Assembly (NCBI GenBank): GCA_947496835.1
Contig: CANMFV010000078.1
Location: forward strand, 1-5,776
Length of the DNA: 5,776 bases
Direction of reading: 5' to 3'
DNA from: Flavobacteriales bacterium
GTDB lineage: Bacteria > Bacteroidota > Bacteroidia > Flavobacteriales_D > Crocinitomicaceae
A program made the position numbers and the translations under genes. Positions 1-4,387 of this stretch are shown here, one piece after another. Under the pieces are notes generated by a model. That model saw only the letters and a program-made list of their open reading frames with translations, had not been told where the DNA came from and did not search any database. The number at the start of each line of letters is the position of its first letter. Positions within the stretch are counted from its first letter, which is position 1.

Positions 1-935
1 CATTGCCATATAGTTATGCAAGTTATGAGCCGTACATTGATGCACAAACGATGGAAATCCACCACAGCAAGCACCATCAAGCGTACGTAACCAATTTAAA
101 TAAAGCACTCGCTGGAACAAAGTTGGCTTCTTTAAGCATGAACCAATTATTAATGGATGCCAGTTTTCGTTCGGATATCGTTCGAAACAATGCAGGTGGA
201 CACTACAATCACTCCTTGTTTTGGGAGATTTTAGCGCCTAAAGACAAGCAAACCACAGTCATTCAGTCAGCCTTTGAAGCAGCCATTAAAGCGCAATACG
301 GTAGCATGGATTCCTTAAAAAAAGCGTTAACTCAAGCAGCAAGTACACGTTTCGGTTCCGGATGGGCTTGGTTAATTGTCACTCCAGACAAAAAATTGAT
401 GGTGACAAGTACAGGAAATCAAGACAATCCGATCATGGATGTGACGAAAGACCGCGGAATTCCAATTTTAGGGATCGATGTCTGGGAACACGCGTATTAC
501 TTAAAATACCAAAACAAACGCGGAGATTATTTAAGCGGCATTTTTAACCTCATCGACTGGGGGATTGTTTCCGATAAATACACGAACGCTTTAATTGATC
601 CTTTGTTAAGTGAACTTGAAAAGGACAATTGGTTGGCATTAAAGGATTTCCATAAAGTCATGGCTCAAACTTTTCATCCATGCGAGGATGGGAATTTCGT
701 TCCGCTAAGAACACGTTCCGGAGAACTTTTGGCAAAGTCGATTTTATTCAGTGCTTCAAAACCACCGGTATCCAAAGACAAACCGAACGTTCACAAAGCG
801 TTAGCTGATTTGGAAGAACAATGTGAGAAGATTCACGAATTGGTTGGGAAAAATGCAAAGGACGAAGTCTTGCTCAAAGAAATGACAAAAGCACATGATC
901 TTTTCCATCAAGTAGAGGAACTTTGTCACGATTAA
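1..935 (+). CDS. sodA: Superoxide dismutase (Mn-type) with C-terminal helical extension, 5'-truncated
   Basis: Converts superoxide to O2 and H2O2. The gene enters from the left: the first complete codon (TTG, base 3) is the conserved Leu of the LPYSY motif, not a start, so at least several N-terminal residues, and possibly a signal peptide, are missing. Counting that Leu as 1, the metal ligands are all present: H20 (MEIHH), H70 (NHSLFW), D159 and H163 (DVWEHAYY), with gateway H24 and Y28. Gly66 in NNAGGH and Gln140 in GNQDNP are the Mn-type choices; Fe enzymes place the Gln in the first position. The SOD fold should end near residue 195, yet the protein continues to 310. Residues about 205-310 look all-helical with repeated His and Cys (H217, H225, C227, C274, H278, H298, H302, C308, H309). 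The SOD identity is firm; the tail's role is unknown. Metal use could also be cambialistic. Confidence 0.95.
   Translation, partial: LPYSYASYEPYIDAQTMEIHHSKHHQAYVTNLNKALAGTKLASLSMNQLLMDASFRSDIVRNNAGGHYNHSLFWEILAPKDKQTTVIQSAFEAAIKAQYGSMDSLKKALTQAASTRFGSGWAWLIVTPDKKLMVTSTGNQDNPIMDVTKDRGIPILGIDVWEHAYYLKYQNKRGDYLSGIFNLIDWGIVSDKYTNALIDPLLSELEKDNWLALKDFHKVMAQTFHPCEDGNFVPLRTRSGELLAKSILFSASKPPVSKDKPNVHKALADLEEQCEKIHELVGKNAKDEVLLKEMTKAHDLFHQVEELCHD
591..935 (+). other. C-terminal His/Cys helical domain fused to the SOD
   Basis: This is the part of the SOD reading frame beyond the usual family length (about residues 197-310). Predicted helices lie near 205-224, 236-250, 262-282 and 285-308, which would suit a four-helix bundle. 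Paired FH motifs sit in the first and last helices (FHKVM at 216-220, TFHP at 223-226, HDLFHQVEELCH at 298-309). The spacing of His, Met and Cys suggests metal or haem binding, but no CXXCH haem c motif is present. From memory, similar sequences with FH..TFHP and LHD.FH patterns occur as separate small secreted proteins in Bacteroidota; this is recollection, not a search result. There is no frameshift or internal stop at the junction, so it appears to be a genuine fusion. Confidence 0.6.
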
Positions 936-940
936 TCGCA

Positions 941-972
941 GGGATTTGACCACTTAATGATTTCATAATCCC
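941..972 (+). terminator. Possible weak terminator hairpin after the SOD gene
   Basis: GGGATT (941-946) pairs with AATCCC (967-972), and TGA (947-949) with TCA (963-965) across a single bulged T, giving a 9-bp stem with a 13-nt loop six bases after the SOD stop. No T-run follows, so it does not look like a standard intrinsic terminator; it may only stabilise the 3' end of the transcript. Confidence 0.3.
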
Positions 973-1000
973 ATAACTAAACCTTTCAAAGGCAATTCCG

Positions 1001-1008
1001 TATCTTTG
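1001..1008 (+). promoter_or_regulatory. Promoter -7 box of mgtE
   Basis: TATCTTTG is an exact match to the Bacteroidota primary-sigma -7 consensus TAnnTTTG and ends 14 nt before the GTG start of mgtE. No TTG is found at the expected -33 distance, so the upstream element is weak or replaced. A transcript starting about 6-7 nt downstream would carry a leader of roughly 8-10 nt. That leaves no room for an M-box Mg2+ riboswitch. Confidence 0.55.
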
Positions 1009-1022
1009 TCAAAAAGTAGAAC

Positions 1023-2375
1023 GTGCGTTTCGAACTGACCAAGGAATTTATTCAATTGCTGCGAACAAAAATCGCAGAGCAAGATTTATCTTGGATTCAC
1101 GAAAACGTGCTGGAACTTCACCATGCAGAGGTAGCTGAGATCATCGATAAGCTTACCAATGATGAAGCAAGATACTTATACTTTTTAGTTGATGAAGAAA
1201 CGCAGGCCGACATCCTCATGGAGTTGGACGAAGAAATTCGAGATCGTTTCCTTGCCTCTTTATCATCAAAAGAAATTGCCGACCAGCTCGAAAACCTCGA
1301 TTCTGATGATGCCGCTGACATCCTTGGTGAATTAACCGAAGAAAAGATACGTGAAGTCATCTCTCAAATGGAGGATGATGAAGCAGCCGAAGACATCGTT
1401 GACCTTTTAAATTACGATGATTATACCGCTGGTGGACTCATGCAAAAAGAGTTTTTTCAGGCACATGTATCTTGGCCTGTTAACCGAGCAATCATTGAAC
1501 TTCGTAAGCAAGCTGAGGACGTTGAAAAAGTATATAACATTTTTGTTGTTGATGAGCAAGATCGCTTATTAGGAGTTTTGTCTTTAAAGCGCCTATTGTT
1601 CGCCAATGCGACAACAAAAATTGCCGACATATACCAATCAAAAAAAATCATTTCTGTTAAAGCGAGTGACTCAGCGGAGGTCGTGGCGATGGTGATGGAG
1701 AAATACGACTTGGTTTCAGTTCCCGTTGTGGACTATCAAAATAAATTAGTTGGGCGCATTACCTTAGATGACGTTGTCGATTACATCAAAGAAGAAGCCG
1801 ATAAAGATTTCCAGATGGCAACGGGTATTACGGACAGTGTGGACTCCAACGCAAGTACTTGGCGCATCAGTCGTTCTAGATTACCTTGGTTGGTAATTGC
1901 AATGGTCGGCGGAACAATTGGAGCTAAAGTCATTTCAAATTTTGAAGGTAGCATCACAAAAATTCCGGCAATGGCCTTTTTCATTCCTTTGATTACAGCA
2001 ATGGGCGGAAACGTGGGCGTACAGTCATCCGCAATTGTTGTACAATCCTTAGCCCGTGGAGACAAAGACCTAGGTAGAATACTTCCTAAATTATGGCGAG
2101 AAGCGAAAGTTGGCTTGTTAAATGGCCTTTTTTTAGCAACCTTGATTTTCGGCGTGGCTTCGGTTTTTGAGAATTCAGAACTTGGTATAGTGGTGAGCAT
2201 CTCTTTGTTCACGGTAATCTTGTTCGCTGCGATTTTCGGAACATTATTTCCACTCGTACTGAATCGCTACAAAGTAGATCCAGCATTAGCCATAGGTCCA
2301 TTTGTGACCACATTAAACGACATCATCGGCTTATTTATTTACTTCTCCATAGGACTTCTGATCTATGGTTCTTGA
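1023..2375 (+). CDS. mgtE: Magnesium transporter MgtE
   Basis: Inner-membrane Mg2+ channel/transporter of 450 residues, the usual family size. Domain order is complete. Residues 1-135 are the acidic helical MgtE N-domain (repeats such as LDSDDAADILGEL at 92-104). Residues about 136-265 hold two CBS domains, the second containing VSVPVVDYQNKLVGRITLDD. Residues about 285-450 carry five membrane helices. Pore signatures are MGGNVGVQSS (327-336) and DPALAIGPFVTTLND (419-433), the latter with the conserved Asp (D433) at the Mg2+ site; the usual Ser of DPALASGP is Ile here. In known MgtE proteins the N and CBS domains sense cytosolic Mg2+ and close the pore, so control is likely at protein level. 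The GTG start is forced: an in-frame TAG lies at 1017-1019, and the next in-frame ATG would remove much of the N-domain. No Shine-Dalgarno is visible. It is transcribed alone. Confidence 0.96.
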   Translation: MRFELTKEFIQLLRTKIAEQDLSWIHENVLELHHAEVAEIIDKLTNDEARYLYFLVDEETQADILMELDEEIRDRFLASLSSKEIADQLENLDSDDAADILGELTEEKIREVISQMEDDEAAEDIVDLLNYDDYTAGGLMQKEFFQAHVSWPVNRAIIELRKQAEDVEKVYNIFVVDEQDRLLGVLSLKRLLFANATTKIADIYQSKKIISVKASDSAEVVAMVMEKYDLVSVPVVDYQNKLVGRITLDDVVDYIKEEADKDFQMATGITDSVDSNASTWRISRSRLPWLVIAMVGGTIGAKVISNFEGSITKIPAMAFFIPLITAMGGNVGVQSSAIVVQSLARGDKDLGRILPKLWREAKVGLLNGLFLATLIFGVASVFENSELGIVVSISLFTVILFAAIFGTLFPLVLNRYKVDPALAIGPFVTTLNDIIGLFIYFSIGLLIYGS

Positions 2376-2390
2376 GTAATCAGAACTTTT
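2368..2390 (+). terminator. Candidate mgtE terminator overlapping its stop codon
   Basis: GTTCT (2368-2372) pairs with AGAAC (2382-2386), and GA (2374-2375) with TC (2380-2381) around a bulged T, giving 7 bp closed by a GTAA loop (GNRA type) and followed by TTTT. The stem contains the mgtE stop codon (2373-2375). The T-run is short, so termination may be partial and some readthrough into the tRNA is possible. Confidence 0.45.
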
Positions 2391-2401
2391 CATTACTTTT
2401 G
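2371..2401 (+). promoter_or_regulatory. Promoter of tRNA-Ser
   Basis: CTTG at 2371-2374 (-33) and TACTTTTG at 2394-2401 (-7, exact TAnnTTTG) are separated by 19 bp, close to ideal for the Bacteroidota primary sigma factor. Transcription would start near 2408, giving a leader of about 11 nt before the mature tRNA end at 2419. The -33 box overlaps the mgtE stop codon and its candidate terminator. Confidence 0.7.
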
Positions 2402-2418
2402 CACTCCACAAAATACCT

Positions 2419-2509
2419 GGAGAGGTGTCCGAGTGGTTGAAGGAGCACGCCTGGAAAGTGTGTATAGGCCTAAAGCTTATCGCGGGTTCGAATCCCGCTC
2501 TCTCCGCCA
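2419..2509 (+). tRNA. tRNA-Ser, anticodon GGA
   Basis: A 91-nt class II tRNA that reads UCC/UCU serine codons. The acceptor stem 2419-2425 pairs with 2499-2505 (last pair G-U), followed by discriminator G2506 and encoded CCA (2507-2509). The anticodon stem is 2446-2450 with 2458-2462, and the loop CTGGAAA has anticodon GGA at 2453-2455. The long variable arm (about 2463-2481) folds as ATAGGC with GCTTAT, as expected for serine. The T arm is GCGGG, TTCGAAT, CCCGC (2482-2498). All arms are intact. It has its own promoter and terminator. Confidence 0.98.
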
Positions 2510-2637
2510 AAGAATCAAAAAGCTAGCCTTTAGGCTGGCTTTTTTTGTTTACACGCGCGTCAAAAGCTCGCTTTTGTTAGCGACGTGAAACAAAAAAATG
2601 CCAAAGATGCGCAGCAGCTTAGCTTTTTGATTCTTTG
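2508..2637. repeat. Imperfect palindrome of about 130 nt directly after tRNA-Ser
   Basis: The outer arms are a perfect 18-bp inverted repeat: CAAAGAATCAAAAAGCTA (2508-2525) against TAGCTTTTTGATTCTTTG (2620-2637). Moving inward, GGC (2537-2539) pairs with GCC (2600-2602) and TTTTTTTGTTT (2540-2550) with AAACAAAAAAA (2588-2598). Then CACG (2552-2555) pairs with CGTG (2584-2587), CGC (2556-2558) with GCG (2580-2582), and CAAAAG (2561-2566) with CTTTTG (2571-2576) round a CTCG loop. That is about 45 paired bases with a few bulges and one unpaired asymmetric section. The left outer arm starts inside the tRNA CCA. It could be a MITE-like element, an inverted duplication of the tRNA 3' flank, or a bidirectional terminator. 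No coding potential is evident. Confidence 0.75.
2516..2550 (+). terminator. Intrinsic terminator of tRNA-Ser
   Basis: AAGCTAGCC (2520-2528), loop TTTA and GGCTGGCTT (2533-2541) form a 9-bp stem with one G-U pair, extendable by A-U pairs, followed by a seven-T run (2540-2546) and GTTT. It begins about 10 nt after the tRNA CCA end. Its left strand is also the outer arm of the larger palindrome at 2508-2637. Confidence 0.88.
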
Positions 2638-2652
2638 AAGCGACACCCCACA

Positions 2653-2680
2653 GGGAACACGAGCGATAGCGAGTAATCCC
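2653..2680. repeat. Mirror-symmetric GAGCGATAGCGAG motif inside a GGGA/TCCC stem
   Basis: GAGCGATAGCGAG (2661-2673) reads the same forwards and backwards on one strand, so it is a mirror repeat rather than an inverted repeat. It is enclosed by GGGA (2653-2656) and TCCC (2677-2680), which can pair. Related GCGAA/GCGAG words recur at 2761-2792 and 2886-2922. It is possibly part of a dispersed intergenic repeat; function is unknown. Confidence 0.45.
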
Positions 2681-2686
2681 GTTCGA

Positions 2687-2738
2687 TTTTAATTTGCTAA
2701 TGTTTTAATGTGCTAATGTGCTAATTGGGTTATTTACT
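2687..2738 (+). repeat. Tandem 8-bp repeat array, copy 1 (four units)
   Basis: Units of 8 bp: TTTGCTAA (2693-2700), TGTTTTAA (2701-2708), TGTGCTAA (2709-2716), TGTGCTAA (2717-2724). They are preceded by TTTTAA and followed by TTGGGTTATTTACT (2725-2738). The same module recurs at 2809-2868 with one extra unit. Confidence 0.88.
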
Positions 2739-2808
2739 TTGAGATGTTGTGAGTTGAGCTAAGCGAAACCAAGTCAGAGTGAAAGCAAAGCGGAAAAATG
2801 GGTAAATG

Positions 2809-2868
2809 TTTCAATTTGCTAATGTGCTAATGTTTTAATGTGCTAATGTGCTAATTGGATTATTTACT
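2809..2868 (+). repeat. Tandem 8-bp repeat array, copy 2 (five units)
   Basis: Units: TTTGCTAA (2815-2822), TGTGCTAA (2823-2830), TGTTTTAA (2831-2838), TGTGCTAA (2839-2846), TGTGCTAA (2847-2854), followed by TTGGATTATTTACT (2855-2868). It differs from copy 1 by one inserted unit and two single-base changes (positions 2812 and 2859). The array ends are offset by exactly 130 bp, and weaker similarity continues in the same register (2753-2767 against 2883-2897, 11 of 15 identical). This suggests duplication of a larger module. Confidence 0.88.
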
Positions 2869-2941
2869 CGAAAATATTATTTGTTGAACGAAGTGAGTAT
2901 GCACTAAATGAAGCTGCGCGAAGTACTGTCGAATCACCCAC

Positions 2942-2970
2942 TATTAACAAGTTGCCTAATTTTGTTAATA
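2942..2970. repeat. 9-bp inverted repeat upstream of mreC
   Basis: TATTAACAA (2942-2950) and TTGTTAATA (2962-2970) are perfect inverted repeats with an 11-nt spacer, centre to centre 20 bp (about two helical turns). It lies 54-82 nt before the mreC ATG. This geometry suits a dimeric regulator. The right arm overlaps TAATTTTG (2957-2964), a second TAnnTTTG match that could be a distal promoter of the mreCD-mrdA operon. Confidence 0.45.
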
Positions 2971-2984
2971 TCAAACAAGTTTAG

Positions 2985-3018
2985 ATTGAAAGGTTCTAAA
3001 ACGCATTCATTACCTTTG
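2985..3018 (+). promoter_or_regulatory. Promoter of the mreC-mreD-mrdA operon
   Basis: TACCTTTG (3011-3018) is an exact TAnnTTTG -7 box, and ATTG (2985-2988) is a candidate -33 box with a 22-bp spacer. The -7 box ends only 5 nt before the mreC ATG, so the predicted start site falls at or next to the A of the start codon, implying a leaderless mRNA. A second -7 match at 2957-2964 lacks a good -33 box but would give a leader of about 50 nt. Confidence 0.6.
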
Positions 3019-3023
3019 CTTTT

Positions 3024-3875
3024 ATGCGCAACTTAATTGCCTTTTTACGTCGATTTCAGATCTTTTTAATCTTTGCATTATTGCAAGTGATTTCGCTTGT
3101 GATTTATGTACAATTTTTAAGTTTTCCTAGAAGTCAGTATTTAACTACCGCATCGAATGTTACCGCAAAGGTTCTAACGTGGGAAAACGATGTCACAAAG
3201 CATTTTGATTTAAGCAAAAACAATTATGCGTTGCAGCGTGAAAACATTCGATTGCGCGAGCGACTCCCAGAATTCATGTATACACTCAGTGCTGGAAAAG
3301 TTAAGATTCAAGACACTGTTTTTAAGCAACAATATACTTATATCCCTGGAATGGTAATTAATTCTTCCGTAACGCGAAGAAACAACTATTTCACGCTAAA
3401 TATTGGGAGTAAGCAAGGGGTCAAACCGAATATGGGGGTTTTTTCGGATAAAGGAGTCGTTGGGATTGTTCACAATACTAGTGAGCATTATTGTGTTGTT
3501 AAATCAGTTCTAACAAAGGACATTAACATCGATGTCATCATTGAGCCAATTCACCTTTCAGGTATATTGAAATGGGACGGACACGACCCGAGACGCGGAT
3601 CGATAGATGGAATTTCCAATGATTTGCGCATTAAAAAATGGTCGCGGATAGTAACGCGTGGCGGGTCAGGGATTTTCCCCAAAGGAATTCCGGTTGGAAA
3701 AGTGGAACGTATTGAGTCAATCGAAGGAGAGCCGCTTTGGAATGTTGTTGTTCGTTATGCTGAAGATTACAGGACTTTGCAACGTGTCTACGTCGTTAAA
3801 AATCTAATGATTGAAGAACAGCATGAACTAGAGGGACTAATTCCACCGGATGAAGAAGAAGATTTATTGAGATGA
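3024..3875 (+). CDS. mreC: Rod shape-determining protein MreC
   Basis: Bitopic inner-membrane protein whose periplasmic part scaffolds the elongasome and activates PBP2/RodA. It has 283 residues, normal for Bacteroidota. Residues about 12-32 are the single membrane helix with a short basic cytoplasmic N-terminus (MRNLIAFLRR). Residues about 60-85 are a charged helical stretch expected to be the dimerising coiled coil. Residues about 105-260 are the two beta-rich MreC domains, with the hallmark NIGSKQGVKPNMGVFSDKG (126-144) and IVTRGGSGIFPKGIPVGKV (209-227). The tail is acidic (PPDEEEDLLR). The ATG at 3024 places MRNL.FL at the expected N-terminus. No Shine-Dalgarno is present and the -7 box lies almost against the start. 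The stop overlaps the mreD start (ATGA), indicating translational coupling. Confidence 0.96.
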   Translation: MRNLIAFLRRFQIFLIFALLQVISLVIYVQFLSFPRSQYLTTASNVTAKVLTWENDVTKHFDLSKNNYALQRENIRLRERLPEFMYTLSAGKVKIQDTVFKQQYTYIPGMVINSSVTRRNNYFTLNIGSKQGVKPNMGVFSDKGVVGIVHNTSEHYCVVKSVLTKDINIDVIIEPIHLSGILKWDGHDPRRGSIDGISNDLRIKKWSRIVTRGGSGIFPKGIPVGKVERIESIEGEPLWNVVVRYAEDYRTLQRVYVVKNLMIEEQHELEGLIPPDEEEDLLR

Positions 3876-4387
3876 ATAACTTAACAAAAAATATCATTCG
3901 ATTCTTTGTGTTTGTTGTACTACAAACCTTGATTTTTAACCAGTTGGAAATTGGTTACGGTTTCCACTTAATGATTCACCCACTATTTATCATGTTACTG
4001 CCTTTCGAAATGGGCGTCATTTCATTAATGGGACTAGCCTTTTTGATGGGAATCATTATCGATATTTTTTCAAATACATATGGACTTCACGCATCATCTC
4101 TGGTAATGATGGCATACTTTCGTCCAATCGTTTTTAAGTTCTACGGTCCACGAGAAGGATATGATCCACTAAAAGAACCCAATGTGTTCGATATGGGAAA
4201 TCGCTGGTTTACGTTCGTATTTGGCGTTCTGCTTCTCATACATCACCTTTGGTTTTTCCTGATTGAAATATTCCAGTTTAACCAATTGTTTTTTATCCTT
4301 CAAAAAACAATCTTTAGTGCTGTACCTTCCTTTTTGATTTGTTTATTATTACAAAGCTTCTTGATTAAAAAATCCAAAACAAAATGA
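3872..4387 (+). CDS. mreD: Rod shape-determining protein MreD
   Basis: Polytopic inner-membrane partner of MreC in the elongasome. It has 171 residues and about six hydrophobic segments (roughly 7-24, 32-46, 48-66, 72-90, 111-131, 143-164). The family signature is seen at 60-76: G-III-D-IFSNTY-GLHASS, the conserved G...D......GLHA pattern. A hydrophilic loop at 92-110 (GPREGYDPLKEPNVFDMGN) separates the fourth and fifth segments. The start ATG overlaps the mreC stop by 4 nt, and its stop TGA overlaps the mrdA ATG in the same way. No ribosome-binding sequence is evident, so translation probably depends on coupling. Confidence 0.93.
   Translation: MNNLTKNIIRFFVFVVLQTLIFNQLEIGYGFHLMIHPLFIMLLPFEMGVISLMGLAFLMGIIIDIFSNTYGLHASSLVMMAYFRPIVFKFYGPREGYDPLKEPNVFDMGNRWFTFVFGVLLLIHHLWFFLIEIFQFNQLFFILQKTIFSAVPSFLICLLLQSFLIKKSKTK

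Larger units (their letters stand above)
2510..3023. other. Non-coding gap between tRNA-Ser and mreC
   Basis: This stretch of about 510 bases has no credible reading frame on either strand. It holds, in order, the tRNA terminator, the large palindrome, a GC-rich hairpin-like motif, two copies of a tandem-repeat module, a 9-bp inverted repeat and the mreC promoter. Between the repeat arrays (2739-2808, 2869-2940) the sequence is rich in GCGAA/GTGAG-type words but shows no gene, RNA fold or site that can be named. Confidence 0.8.

Noticed and set aside
3..5. TTG as a start codon for the superoxide dismutase
   Set aside because: It encodes the conserved Leu of LPYSY. The family always has several residues before it, and the frame is open to the window edge, so the gene is truncated.
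1009..1022. M-box Mg2+ riboswitch ahead of mgtE
   Set aside because: The leader predicted from the -7 box is about 10 nt, and the whole gap before mgtE is only 87 nt with no M-box-like structure.
1781..2212. 143-codon open frame on the minus strand inside mgtE
   Set aside because: It lies antisense to strongly conserved MgtE membrane sequence and its translation resembles no protein family I recognise. The same applies to 1118-1360, 1457-1651 and 5503-5718 (minus) and 362-547 (plus).
2419..2637. Integrated element attachment site at the tRNA-Ser 3' end
   Set aside because: No integrase gene and no direct repeat of the tRNA 3' end downstream; the repeated flank is inverted rather than direct.
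2687..2868. CRISPR array
   Set aside because: The units are 8 bp, directly adjacent and without spacers, and no cas genes are present.
3002..3028. CGCAT/ATGCG dyad enclosing the -7 box and mreC start
   Set aside because: Only 5 bp with a 17-nt gap. The left arm would not be in the RNA if transcription starts at the ATG, so it is most likely chance.
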